DNA from: WHSW01 sp963828755
GTDB lineage: Bacteria; Actinomycetota; Thermoleophilia; Solirubrobacterales; 70-9
Direction: 5' to 3'
DNA length: 64,000 nucleotides
NCBI GenBank assembly: GCA_963828755.1
Contig: CAWHFY010000007.1
Coordinates: 1 to 64,000, forward strand
This document shows, in pieces, positions 7,928-18,924 of this stretch (positions are counted from its first letter, which is position 1; the number at the start of each line of letters is the position of its first letter). The position numbers and the translations under genes are program-made. The notes beneath the pieces were generated by a model that was not told the DNA's origin, searched no databases, and worked only from the letters and a program-made list of their open reading frames with translations.

Positions 7928-9286
7928 ATGGCTGATCAGCCCCAGCGCCCGCAGACGCCCGAGGACGTGATCGCGGCCGTGCGCGAGCACGACGTGCGGT
8001 TCATTCGCCTCTGGTTCACCGACGTGCTGGGGCAGCTCAAGTCGTTCTCGATCAACTCGTCCGAGCTCGAGGACGCGTTCGAGGGTGGGATGGGCTTCGA
8101 CGGTTCGTCGATCACCGGCTTCAACCCGATCGAGGAGTCGGACATGATCGCCATGCCCGACCCGTCGAGCTTCGCGGTCATCCCCTGGCGCCCGTCGGAG
8201 AACGCAACCGGGCGGATGTTCTGCGACGTCCAGATCCCGGGCGGCGAGCCGTACGAGGGGGACCCGCGGTGGATCCTGCGCCGCGCGCTGAAGCGGGCCG
8301 AGGACATGGGCTTCGACGCCTACAACATCGGCCCCGAGCTCGAGTTCTTCTACTTCAAGGAGTCGCGCACCGACGGGGCTCCGCCGGAGGTCGTCGACGA
8401 GGGCGGCTACTTCGACCTGACCACACTCGACGCCGGCTCCGACGTGCGCCGCGAGACGATCCTCGCGCTCGAGCAACTGGGCATCCACGTCGAGTACGCC
8501 CACCACGAGGTGGGGCCGTCACAGCACGAGGTCGACATGCGCTACAAGGACGCGCTCGCGATGTCGGACGACTGCATGACCTACCGGATCACGGTCAAGG
8601 AATACGCGATGAAGTACGGCATGCACGCGACCTTCATGCCGAAGCCGCTGTTCGGCGAGAACGGCTCGGGGATGCATGTGCACCAGTCGCTCGCGGCCGG
8701 CGGGCGCAACGCCTTCTACGACGCCGACGACCAGTACTTCCTCTCGGACACCGCGAAGGCCTTCATCGCCGGCCAGCTGCGCCACGCGCGCGAGATCGCG
8801 CCGCTGTTCGCCCAGTGGGTGAACTCCTACAAGCGCCTCGTCCCGGGCTACGAGGCGCCCGTCTATCTGGCGTGGTCGCGGCGCAACCGATCGGCCCTGA
8901 TCCGGGTGCCTCTCTACCACCCGGGCAAGGAGCAGGCGACCCGCGCCGAGCTGCGCTGCCCGGACCCGAGCGCCAACCCGTACCTGTGCTTCGCCGGGAT
9001 GCTGCACGCAGGATTGGAAGGGATCGAGCAGGGATACGAGCTGCCGGAGCCGATGGAGCAGAACCTCTACCACCTGACCCCGGAGGAGCGGGCCCAGCGC
9101 GGGATCGAGCAGCTGCCCGAGAACCTCGGCGAGGCGATCGAGATCGCCGCCGAGTCCGAGCTCGTGCTGCGGATCCTCGGCGAGCACACGTTCAAGCGCT
9201 TCATCGAGATCAAGCGCGAGGAGTGGGAGGAGTACCGCGTTCAGGTCACTCCCTGGGAGCTCGACCGCTTCCTCTCGATCCTGTAG
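7928..9286 (+). CDS. glnA: Glutamine synthetase type I
   Basis: ATP-dependent synthesis of glutamine from glutamate and ammonia. The 452-residue length corresponds to the shorter GSI-alpha group. Motifs are FDGSSITGF, the metal/ATP segment FYFKE...HEVGPSQHEVD, the glutamate/ammonia site (NGSGMHVHQS), NRSALIRVP and the C-terminal RFIEIKREEWEEYR. The adenylylation-region Tyr is present (NLYHLTPEE) but in the alpha-type context, so adenylylation is doubtful. The ATG at 7928 is followed by a normal N-terminus. Confidence 0.96.
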   Translation: MADQPQRPQTPEDVIAAVREHDVRFIRLWFTDVLGQLKSFSINSSELEDAFEGGMGFDGSSITGFNPIEESDMIAMPDPSSFAVIPWRPSENATGRMFCDVQIPGGEPYEGDPRWILRRALKRAEDMGFDAYNIGPELEFFYFKESRTDGAPPEVVDEGGYFDLTTLDAGSDVRRETILALEQLGIHVEYAHHEVGPSQHEVDMRYKDALAMSDDCMTYRITVKEYAMKYGMHATFMPKPLFGENGSGMHVHQSLAAGGRNAFYDADDQYFLSDTAKAFIAGQLRHAREIAPLFAQWVNSYKRLVPGYEAPVYLAWSRRNRSALIRVPLYHPGKEQATRAELRCPDPSANPYLCFAGMLHAGLEGIEQGYELPEPMEQNLYHLTPEERAQRGIEQLPENLGEAIEIAAESELVLRILGEHTFKRFIEIKREEWEEYRVQVTPWELDRFLSIL

Positions 9287-9324
9287 AGCGCTCAGATCGG
9301 CAACCCGAGGGCCGTCTCGGCCCG

Positions 9325-10760
9325 GTGTCCAGGCGGCCTAAAGGGTCGTCGACGGCGGCCGATTACATACTGGATGGCGCAGGAAAGCCCGGGACTCACC
9401 ACCACGGGGGCAGCGGGCTACCCGTCTATCACGGGAAGTTTGGCGAGCGCGAGGCCGCGCGCCTGCTGTGGCGCGCCGGCTTCGGCCCGAAGCCCGGAGA
9501 GGCCGCGAAGCTCGCGCGGCGCTTCAACCTCAAGGGCGCCGTTCACTCGCTGACGCGGCCGAAGGGCAAGGAGCGGCTGAAGGGGCCGACCCCGGTCGAC
9601 GGCGACGGCCTGCCGCTCGCCCCGTTCGACGCATACGGGCATGACCTGCTCTGGTGGCTCGACCGGATGGTTCGCACCAACCATCCGATGGTCGAGCGGA
9701 TGGCGCTGATCTGGCACGACTGGTTCGCGACCGCCGACGTGAATTCCCAGCAGCTGTCGATCGAGCAGGCGCAGCTGTTCGAGCGCCGCTGGATGGCCCC
9801 GTTCCCGGATCTGCTGCTGGAGGTCACCTCGAACCCGGCGATGCTGATCTGGCTCTCCGGCCTCGACAACACGCGCCGGGCGCCGAACGAGAACTACGCC
9901 CGCGAGATGATGGAGCTGTTCACGCTCGGGGCGTCGGACGACTCCGGCTTTCCCGTATTCCGAGGACGACGTCCGCGAGCAGGCCCGGGCGCTGACCGGC
10001 TGGGACGCGGACTGGGAGGACGACGTCGGCTACGTCAACTTCCACTTCGACCCCAAGCGCCACGACACCGGCTCGAAGACGATCTTCGGCCAGAGCGGAA
10101 ACTTCGACTGGACCGACTCCTGTCGGCTCTGCGTCACCCACTCGGCCCACAAGACCTTCTTCGTCAAGAAGCTGTGGAGCTACTTCATCCCGGTGCCGCC
10201 GAACGCGAAGACGCGCAAGGCCCTGGAGCGCCTCTACGTGAAGAGCGACTTCGCCGTTCGCCCGGTGGTCGAGGCGATCCTCATGCACCCGACCTTCTAC
10301 CGCGGCCCGGCGATGGTGAAGCCGCCGGCCGTCTTTATCGCCGGCCTGCTGCGGTCTCGTCGGCGCGGCGTGCAGAGCGACTGGTCGTGGATGTCCGACC
10401 TCGCCGGGCAACGGCTCTTCCGGCCTCCGAACGTCGCCGGGTGGGACGACGACCGCTGGCTCGACACCTCGACGTTTCGCGGCCGCTGGATCGCGGCCAA
10501 CGAGATCGCAGGCTATGACGCGATCGACGACGAGGTCGCCTACAGCGCGACCGAGAGCCCGAAGGAGGCCGTCCGCAAGGCGCTGCGCTTCTGGGGCGAC
10601 CCCGGGCTCAGCGCCACGACCCGCAAGACGCTGGAGCGCTACGCGGGCGCCGTCGCCGCCTCGGCGACCGCCGACTGGCAGCAGGACACCTTCCGTCTGC
10701 TGCGCCAGAACGCGCTCCGCATGCTTGATCGCCACCTCGCCCGAGATGCAGAGCTGCTGA
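9325..10760 (+). CDS. DUF1800 family protein, frameshifted twice
   Basis: Member of the DUF1800 family, typically paired with a DUF1501 partner in secreted or membrane-associated systems of unknown function. Visible family features are FGEREAARLLWRAGFGP, the NHPMVERMALIWHDWF segment, NENYAREMMELFTLG, RPPNVAGW and the ending LRMLIATSPEM. The frame breaks near 9950 (an extra G before TATTCC restores YSEDDVREQA) and near 10730 (an extra T). Total length minus these two bases is a clean 478 codons. The GTG at 9325 is the best start, though its ribosome-binding site is weak. The DUF1501 gene starts 10 nt after the stop, indicating an operon. Confidence 0.8.
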
Positions 10761-10770
10761 GGAGGACGAG

Positions 10771-12141
10771 ATGGGCTGCAACCACTGCGACGAGTTCAGC
10801 CGGGCCCACCTGGTCCGCCGCGCCGTGGCCGAGGCCGGCCGCGGGTTGCCCGCGATCGAGCCGGGGATGCCGGCCCCGGCGGGCACGGGGCTCAACCGGC
10901 GCTCGTTCCTGCTGCGGTCGAGCGCGGCGATGCTCTCGGTGTACGGGGCCTCGAAGCTGCGTCTCGGCGATCTCGAGGCCGGGATCGCGAAGGCGGCCGG
11001 GAGCAACGACCGGGTGCTCGTCTCGATCTTCCTCGACGGCGGCATCGACTCGCTCTCGGTGCTCTCGCCGACGACCGACCCGACCTACCGCTCGCTGCGC
11101 CCCAACCTGGCTCTGCCGGTTGACGCGGGCACCGCGTTCACCGAGGACCCGCGGCTGCGCTGGAACCCGGCCGCGGCGGCCTTCGACGACCTGCACCGCG
11201 GCGGCAAGATGAGCGTTGCTCCGGCGATCGGATATTCGAGCCCCGACCAGTCCCACTTCACCTCGCGCCACTACTGGGAGGTCGGCGGCCTGCTTCCGAA
11301 CGAGATCACCGGCTGGATGGGGCGCCTGCTCGACCTGATCGGGACGGTCGACAACCCGCTTCAGGGCCTCTCGCTGGACGGGTCGCTGTCGCCGGCGCTC
11401 GCCACCGGCTCGGTCCCGGTGGCGGCGATCGACGGGCCCTCCTACGACCTGTGGGCGCGGGGCGTGTGGGGTGAGCCCGAGGATCTGATGTTCGGCGCGG
11501 TCGCCGAGCTCGGGCGCACGGGCGCCCGCTCGAAGGACGCCGGGATGCGGACCGCCGGCGGCGCCGCCGCGCAGGCGATGCAGCTGAAGTCCCAGCTGCA
11601 GCCGTTCTCTGGCGAGGAGATCACGCCGCCGGTCAGCTATCCCAGCGGCGACGGCGAGTGGTTCGGCGGGAGCCTCTCAGCGCTCGCGGCGATGCTCGCC
11701 GCCGGGCTTCCGATCCGCTGCGCGGCCCTCTCGGCTCCCGGCTCGTACGACACCCACGACAACCAGACCGAGAGCTTCGACTCCGACGTCAAGATCACCA
11801 CCGACTCGATCGCCGCCTTCCAGGCCGACCTCGAGGCGCGCGGGCTCGCCGACCGGGTCGTGACCCTGGTCTGGTCCGAGTTCGGCCGCCGCCCGGAGGA
11901 GAACGACTCGGGCACCGACCACGGCGCCGGCGGCGCCGCCTACGTGATCGGCACCCAGGTCAAGGGCCAGATGATCGGCGAGTTCCCGGGCCTCGATCAG
12001 CTCGACGCCGACGACAACCTCCGGGCGACTTCGGACTTCCGCGGCGTCTACTGCTCGCTGATCGAGCAATGGTTCGGCGTCGACGCGGCCGCCGTGATCC
12101 CGGATGCGGCCGGCTTCGGCCGGGCCGCCTTGATCGGGTGA
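10771..12141 (+). CDS. DUF1501 family Tat-exported protein
   Basis: Product of 456 residues in the DUF1501 family (sulfatase/alkaline-phosphatase-like fold). A twin-arginine signal sits unusually far in, NRRSFLLRSSAAML at about residues 42-56, after a leader that holds a CNHC pair. Core motifs are SIFLDGGIDSLSVL, SHFTSRHYWEVG, VTLVWSEFGRRPEEN and GTDHGAGGAAYVIG, the last being the family's metal-site region. Substrate unknown. It sits between DUF1800 and a cupredoxin gene whose GTG overlaps its TGA, so all three are probably co-expressed and act outside the membrane. Confidence 0.85.
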   Translation: MGCNHCDEFSRAHLVRRAVAEAGRGLPAIEPGMPAPAGTGLNRRSFLLRSSAAMLSVYGASKLRLGDLEAGIAKAAGSNDRVLVSIFLDGGIDSLSVLSPTTDPTYRSLRPNLALPVDAGTAFTEDPRLRWNPAAAAFDDLHRGGKMSVAPAIGYSSPDQSHFTSRHYWEVGGLLPNEITGWMGRLLDLIGTVDNPLQGLSLDGSLSPALATGSVPVAAIDGPSYDLWARGVWGEPEDLMFGAVAELGRTGARSKDAGMRTAGGAAAQAMQLKSQLQPFSGEEITPPVSYPSGDGEWFGGSLSALAAMLAAGLPIRCAALSAPGSYDTHDNQTESFDSDVKITTDSIAAFQADLEARGLADRVVTLVWSEFGRRPEENDSGTDHGAGGAAYVIGTQVKGQMIGEFPGLDQLDADDNLRATSDFRGVYCSLIEQWFGVDAAAVIPDAAGFGRAALIG

Positions 12142-12533
12142 GGCGCGGCGCGCTCGCAGCGGCCGCGACGGCGCTGGCCCTCGCCGCGCCGGTCGCCCTG
12201 GCCGCGAAGCCGCCCGCACCGCCCGAGCGCGTTCAGGTGCAGGGCTCGGAGTACGACCTGGTCCTCTCGAAGGCGAAGCTCGGCCCGGGGCGAGCGATCG
12301 TCCAGTTCCTCAACGCCGGCGAGGACGCCCACGACCTACAGCTGCAGCGGCTCGATCCCTCCGGCGCCCAGGTGGGTCCCGTCGTCGGCGCCGGTGAGGT
12401 CGACCCCGGCGAGTACGCGAACATCGACACGCGCCTCAAGCAGAGCTCGCGCTACGTGCTCTGGTGCTCGCTCAAGGAGCATCGCCAGCTCGGCATGGAG
12501 GCGACGCTGCGGACCCGCAAGCACCGCCGCTGA
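12138..12533 (+). CDS. Secreted cupredoxin-like protein
   Basis: Small blue-copper-like protein of 131 residues. A signal peptide (ALAAAATALALAAPVALAA) occupies residues 4-22. The type-1 copper ligands appear as His in GEDAHDLQ, then Cys-x4-His-x4-Met in WCSLKEHRQLGM. The start is GTG at 12138, overlapping the DUF1501 stop by GTGA, which implies translational coupling. It is a likely electron carrier or copper-binding partner of the DUF1800/DUF1501 pair. That link is inferred from context only. Confidence 0.8.
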   Translation: MRRGALAAAATALALAAPVALAAKPPAPPERVQVQGSEYDLVLSKAKLGPGRAIVQFLNAGEDAHDLQLQRLDPSGAQVGPVVGAGEVDPGEYANIDTRLKQSSRYVLWCSLKEHRQLGMEATLRTRKHRR

Positions 12534-12646
12534 CCGCTGCGTCCGGCCTCGCAGCCGGGGGCAGTCGCGGCCACGACGCCGCCGAACGTTACGTTTGCGT
12601 CGCCCAGCGACGCGGATGTAACGCTCGGCCCGCGGGTCGCCGGGGC

Positions 12647-13175
12647 TCAGCGCTCGCGTAGTTTGCGCAGCGCTTCCGCGGCCGCGGTCTTCGCGTTGAA
12701 GGCGCCGGTGATGACCCGGTCGGCGGTCGAGCCCTGGGCCGGGAGCAGGCCGAGTTGCTGGGCGATGATCGCCCCGTTCGTATAGGCGTTGTTCTCGACG
12801 ATCTGACCGTCCTCGACCCGGAGCATGTCGCAGCCCTCCATCTCGATCGAGCCGCCGGTCGGGGCGAGGCCCTGGAAGCGTCCGGGCCCGAGGAAGGTCC
12901 CGGTCACCCGCCAGCGGCAGGCGGCGTTCTTGCCGCTCGCCGCGAGCTCGAGGATCTCGAACTTCCAATCGGGGAAGGCGGCGAACTGGGCGCTGAAGAA
13001 GGCCTTGATCTCGGCCGCGCTGCGCATGTCGGCGATCCCGTGGATGTGGTCTCGCGACCCTGGCTTCCACAGGGCGACGGCGGCGTCGAGGTCGCGTTCG
13101 GCGATCGCCCCGAAGTAGCGCCTTGGCGATCTGCGCGGTGGTCTTTGGCTTCTCTTTCTTGGTGTCGGTCGGCAT
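12647..13175 (-). CDS. SnoaL-like (NTF2-fold) protein, frameshifted
   Basis: Cone-shaped NTF2-fold protein of the SnoaL/polyketide-cyclase-like group. N-terminus MPTDTKKEKPKTTAQIAK is in one frame; after an extra G near 13118 it continues YFGAIAERDLDAAVALWKPG and on to HIHGIADMRSAAEIKAFF and EMEGCDMLRVEDGQI. The corrected length is 175 residues. No catalytic residues can be assigned. It is divergent from the alpha/beta hydrolase gene, with an 85-bp shared promoter region. Confidence 0.75.
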
Positions 13176-13260
13176 CGACTCGACTCTATTGATCGCGAGG
13201 TCTCGGGTGTATCGTCGACGGGTCGCGTCGGAATCCAGACGCGACAAGGGAGTCAGCGGC

Positions 13261-13932
13261 ATGGCCGGTTTTTGCCTGATCCACGGGGCCTGGCACGAGA
13301 GCTCGTGCTGGGACGGGCTGACCGAACCGCTCCGGGCGCGCGGCCACGACGTGGTGGCCCCCGATCTGCCGCTCGACGATCCGGCGGCGGGCTTCGAGCA
13401 GCGCGCGGCGCCCGGGGTCGAGGCGGTCGAAGCGCTCGCCGACCCCGTGGTCGTCGTCGGACATTCGATGGGCTCGGCCTACGCGACCCTGATCGCGGTC
13501 GCCCACCCCGGGTCGTTGCTCGTCCACCTCTGTCCCAGGCTCGGCGGCTTCGAGTCGCCACCGGAGGCGCCCGCAACCTTTCGTGAGGGGGTGCCGTTCC
13601 CGCCGGAGCGTCCAGACGGGACCAGCGAGTGGGATGCGGAGGTGGCGATCGATGCGATATACGGCCGCCTGTCCGCACCGGCCGCCCGGGCCTTGGCCGA
13701 GAACCTGGTTCCGATGGCACAGCCGCCCGACCCTTATCCGCTCCCCGTTCCTCCGGACATCCCCATGGCGCTGATCTACGCCGCCGATGACGAGATCTTC
13801 GAGCCCGACTGGGAGCGGTTCATGGCCCGTGAGCTGCTCGCGGTCGAGCCGATCGAGATCCCGGGTGGACATTTCCCGATGGTGGAGGATCCCGAGCGGC
13901 TCGCCACCGTGCTCGATCGCCTCGCGAGCTAG
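13261..13932 (+). CDS. Alpha/beta hydrolase
   Basis: Soluble hydrolase of 223 residues resembling the small salicylate-esterase/HNL-like group. The oxyanion motif LIHGAWHESSCW is at residues 6-17, the nucleophile Ser in VVGHSMGSA at about 66, the acid in YAADDEIF near 180 and the His in IPGGHFPMVEDP near 203. The ATG at 13261 gives a normal N-terminus with GCGG/GTCAGCGGC upstream. Substrate unknown. Confidence 0.85.
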   Translation: MAGFCLIHGAWHESSCWDGLTEPLRARGHDVVAPDLPLDDPAAGFEQRAAPGVEAVEALADPVVVVGHSMGSAYATLIAVAHPGSLLVHLCPRLGGFESPPEAPATFREGVPFPPERPDGTSEWDAEVAIDAIYGRLSAPAARALAENLVPMAQPPDPYPLPVPPDIPMALIYAADDEIFEPDWERFMARELLAVEPIEIPGGHFPMVEDPERLATVLDRLAS

Positions 13933-13945
13933 CGGCCCGGCGGAC

Positions 13946-15932
<1,987 letters not shown>

Positions 15933-16033
15933 CACTTCCAGGCTACCCGCGCCGGCGTTCAGCAATGCGCGGCGAGCGCCGCGAGCAACAGGATGAGGAC
16001 GCGACGTGTCGAGCGCCGGCGGCCAGGATCCAC

Positions 16034-16295
16034 CTAATCGCCGCGCAGCTCCTTCGCGACCTCGCCGAGCGCCGCGGTCGCCTCGCCGATCCCGGCGCCG
16101 GTCTCCTGCATGTAGAGCTTCGCGGCCTTGCGCGTCTCGCCCGGCGCCGAGCAGCTCGCGGACCGCGTCCGAGACCGGCGGCGCCGCGCGCGCGTCGAGC
16201 TCCCAGTCGGCCGCCCCGGTTTGCTGGAAGAGCACCGCGACGCGACGCTCGAGCTCCTCGACGCGGGCGCGCAGCTCCGAGACCTCGTCGCTCAT
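16034..16295 (-). CDS. Small coiled-coil protein with L7/L12-C-terminal-like tail, frameshifted
   Basis: Reconstructed length is 86 residues. The N-terminal 25 residues (DEVSELRARVEELERRVAVL) form a leucine-heptad coiled coil. After an extra G near 16142 the frame continues GETRKAAKLYMQETGAGIGE and EATAALGEVAKELRGD. This segment resembles the ribosomal L7/L12 C-terminal helix-turn-helix (KIEAIKLYREATGxGLKEAK). Such stand-alone relatives are known in Actinobacteria without a defined role. Its start lies 4 nt after the stop of the GST gene, so they may be co-transcribed. Confidence 0.65.
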
Positions 16296-16299
16296 CCGC

Positions 16300-16932
16300 T
16301 CAGTATGCGCGCGGCAGCGAGGCGATGCGCTCGATCCACGCCCGGAGCCGCGGGTGCGAGTCGCCGAGCGGCTGGTAGTCGTCGAGCACGACGTGGAAGA
16401 GCTCGGTGTCGGCCGGGTCGCGGTGGGCGGCGTACTTGAGGAACGGGTAGGCGACGAAATCCCCGACCCCGAGCTCGCCGAGCAGGAAGTCCCCGCCGCC
16501 GAGCAGGCCCTCGAACAGGTCGAGCCGCGCGGCCATCTCGGCGCCGAGCTGCTCGATCAGGCCGTCGTCGGAGGCCTCGCGCTCGAGCTCGGCCTCGATC
16601 GCGTTCGGGGCGCGCTTGTACACGCGCTCGAACCACTCGATGAAGATCTCGACCGCGGCCCGCTGCGCCGGCTCGGCCGGGAACAGCGGCCGGTCGGGGG
16701 TACGCCGGTCGAGGTGGCGCATGATTGCGACCGAGTCGTGGATCACCTCGCCGGCGTCCTCGATCACCGGCACCAGGCCCTGACCGCTGACCGACTCGAC
16801 CGGGCGCCGGTTCGAGTACTCGATCACGATCGATTGCGCCTCGATCCCCTTGTGGGCGAGCGCGAGGCCGACGCGCTCGCAGTTGGTGGACCACTCGGCG
16901 CGGTACAGACGTACCGCGGGACCTCCCGCCAC
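16300..16932 (-). CDS. Glutathione S-transferase-like protein
   Basis: Two-domain GST fold, 210 residues. The thioredoxin-like N-domain (VRLYRAEWSTNCERVGLAL, VPVIEDAGEVIHDSVAIMRHL) has the cis-Pro in LVPV and the ES/DS glutathione-binding motif. The all-alpha domain begins near residue 90 and contains GDFLLGELGVGDFVAYPFL, the family N-capping region. Actinobacteria usually lack glutathione, so the thiol partner is open. The GTG at 16932 is preferred because the next Val is GTA. It lies 14 nt downstream of the aminotransferase. Confidence 0.8.
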   Translation of the reverse strand: MAGGPAVRLYRAEWSTNCERVGLALAHKGIEAQSIVIEYSNRRPVESVSGQGLVPVIEDAGEVIHDSVAIMRHLDRRTPDRPLFPAEPAQRAAVEIFIEWFERVYKRAPNAIEAELEREASDDGLIEQLGAEMAARLDLFEGLLGGGDFLLGELGVGDFVAYPFLKYAAHRDPADTELFHVVLDDYQPLGDSHPRLRAWIERIASLPRAY

Positions 16933-16946
16933 GCTTGGCCCCGGTC

Positions 16947-18338
16947 CTAGCTCGCGGTCACGTCGCGCGCGAACGCCTCGAGCGCGTCGGCGAACACCTG
17001 GAGATCCTCCTCGGAATGGGCGACCGAGATCGTCCACTCCTCCTCGACGCCCGGGGTCATGAAGACGCCGTGGTTCATGTGGTAGAGCCACGCCAGCGTT
17101 GCGAGCTCCCCATCGACCTTCGTCAGGTAGTCGCGGTACTCGTAGAGCCGCTCGGGCGAGAAGACGACGCAGCCCTTCGCGCCGAGGCCCGACGTGTAAC
17201 AGGGGAGGCCGTACTGGTCGATGATCTCATCGCAGCGGTTGAGCAGCCACTGGTTCGAGGACTCGAGCTTCGCGTAGGCGTCGGCGTTCAGGACCCGGGT
17301 GAGGGTCGCCTCGGCGGCGGCCATCACCATCGGGTTGCCGTTGAACGTCCCGTACTGGACGACGGTGTCGTTCGCGATCGCCTCGCCGAGCTCGGCGGTC
17401 ATCCCGATCGCGCCGCCCGGATAGCCGCCGCAGATCGCCTTCGCCAGCGTGACCATGTCCGGGGTCACCCCGAAGCGGTCGGTGGCACCGCCTGGGGCGA
17501 TCGTCGCCCCTGTCTTGACCTCGTCGAAGATCAGCTTGACGCCGTGCTGCGTGCAGAGCTCGCGAACCCGCTCGAGGTAGCCCTCGCGCGGCGGGATGAT
17601 GTTGATGTTCATCATCGCCGGCTCCATGATCAGCCCGGCGACCTTGCCCTCGAGCTTGTCGAGGACGCTGGCAAGCGCGTCGGCGTCGTTGAACGGCACC
17701 GCCCGGGTGAGCTCGGTCAGGGCGAGCGGGTAGCCGGCGCCGTAGGGGACCGAGCGGGGATCGTCGCGCTCTCCGAGCGCCTCCAGCGGCGGGTAGACGC
17801 TGACCATGACCGAGTCGTGGTGCCCGTGGTAGGAGCCCTCGATCTTCAGGATCACGTCGCGACCGGTGACCCCGCGGGCCAGGTGGACGGCGTCCATGGT
17901 CGACTCGGTGCCCGAGTTGGTGAACCGCCACTGCGGCAGGCCGAAGCGCCGGGCGAGCTCCTCGGCGACGACGATCGAGCCGTCGGTTGGAGCGGCGAAG
18001 TGGGTGCCGAGGTCGATCCGCGCCTTGACCGCGTCGCCGATCGTCGGGTTCGCGTGGCCGACCGCCATGACGCCGAAGCCGTTGTGGAAGTCGACGTACT
18101 CGCCGCCGTCGACGTCCCAGACGCGGGCGCCCTTGCCGTTCTCGAGATAGACCGGCCACGGCTTGTTGACCTGGAAGGACGACGGCACGCCTCCGGGCAT
18201 CACCTTGACCCCGCGCTCGTAGCGCTGCTTGGACTGGGGCGTGCGCTCGGCGAGCTTCTGCATCTCGCGCTCGGTGAGCTCGGCGACGCGCCTCTTGTCG
18301 ATGGTCGGCCTTCCCTGGGCGGTTGTTTCGAGAGTCAT
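16947..18338 (-). CDS. Class III PLP aminotransferase (glutamate-1-semialdehyde aminomutase-like)
   Basis: PLP-dependent enzyme of 463 residues. Key features are GGVPSSFQ near the N-terminus, NSGTESTMDAVHLARGVTGRD for cofactor phosphate and ring contacts, EGSYHGHHD, and the Schiff-base Lys in LIFDEVKTG. The C-terminus (HGVFMTPGVEEEWTISVAHSEED) fits the HemL-like clade, but sequence breadth in that clade means the substrate may not be glutamate semialdehyde. It is followed closely by the GST gene. The ATG at 18338 is used. Confidence 0.85.
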   Translation of the reverse strand: MTLETTAQGRPTIDKRRVAELTEREMQKLAERTPQSKQRYERGVKVMPGGVPSSFQVNKPWPVYLENGKGARVWDVDGGEYVDFHNGFGVMAVGHANPTIGDAVKARIDLGTHFAAPTDGSIVVAEELARRFGLPQWRFTNSGTESTMDAVHLARGVTGRDVILKIEGSYHGHHDSVMVSVYPPLEALGERDDPRSVPYGAGYPLALTELTRAVPFNDADALASVLDKLEGKVAGLIMEPAMMNINIIPPREGYLERVRELCTQHGVKLIFDEVKTGATIAPGGATDRFGVTPDMVTLAKAICGGYPGGAIGMTAELGEAIANDTVVQYGTFNGNPMVMAAAEATLTRVLNADAYAKLESSNQWLLNRCDEIIDQYGLPCYTSGLGAKGCVVFSPERLYEYRDYLTKVDGELATLAWLYHMNHGVFMTPGVEEEWTISVAHSEEDLQVFADALEAFARDVTAS

Positions 18339-18360
18339 GCGGGCAGCGTAGCGGCAGAAT

Positions 18361-18840
18361 TCAGGCCGCTTCGTCCAAGCCTCTCGGTTCGGCTTGGCCT
18401 TGCAGGCGGCGCCAGATCACACCGAGATCGTCGATTTCGGTGGGCTCGAGCCTGGTGAGGAAGTGGGTGCGGACCCCGTCGAGGTGGTCGGGACGGGCGG
18501 CGTCGAGCTTTCGCCGGCCTGCGTCGGTGAGCAGCGCGAAGTACCCGCGACCGTCGTCGGCGCAGCGCTCGCGGGCGATCAGTCCCTGTCGCTCGAGCCG
18601 GTCGGCGAGCCTGGTGATACCGCTGCGGCTGAGCAGCAGCCGGTCGGCGAGCTCGCTCATCCGCAGCCTGCCGCCCTCCGCGTCGCCGAGGTACATCAAC
18701 ACCTCGTACGAGCTGAGCGGCAGCCCATGCTGTCGCTCGAGCTCAGCGTCGAGCTCGGCGACGATCCGGCTGTGCGTCTCGAGCATCCCGCGCCAAGCCG
18801 CGAGCTCGCGCTCGGTGAGTAGGGAGGAGGATGCGTCCAT
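18361..18840 (-). CDS. MarR-family regulator, MhqR-like
   Basis: Winged-helix repressor of 159 residues: dimer helices at both ends, the recognition helix in RMSELADRLLLSRSGITRL and the wing in RCADDGRGYFALLT. It is divergent from, and 84 bp away from, a ring-cleaving dioxygenase gene and an esterase gene, the same gene content as the Bacillus subtilis mhqR/mhqO/mhqD quinone-response loci. A palindrome in the shared promoter is its likely operator. Ligand (quinones, electrophiles) is inferred from this context. Confidence 0.85.
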   Translation of the reverse strand: MDASSSLLTERELAAWRGMLETHSRIVAELDAELERQHGLPLSSYEVLMYLGDAEGGRLRMSELADRLLLSRSGITRLADRLERQGLIARERCADDGRGYFALLTDAGRRKLDAARPDHLDGVRTHFLTRLEPTEIDDLGVIWRRLQGQAEPRGLDEAA

Positions 18841-18868
18841 GAGTCGAGGGTAACAGTGCTTGCAGGCG

Positions 18869-18887
18869 CAACTATCTGATATAGTTG
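18869..18887. promoter_or_regulatory. MarR-type operator
   Basis: CAACTATCTGATATAGTTG is a 7-bp perfect inverted repeat (CAACTAT/ATAGTTG) in an AT-rich patch between the divergent MarR and dioxygenase genes. A related half-site, CAACTACTTTAG, follows at 18894-18905. Position suggests it controls both genes. Confidence 0.7.
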
Positions 18888-18924
18888 TGCAGTCAACTAC
18901 TTTAGTCAAGCGGACGGGAGAAAC

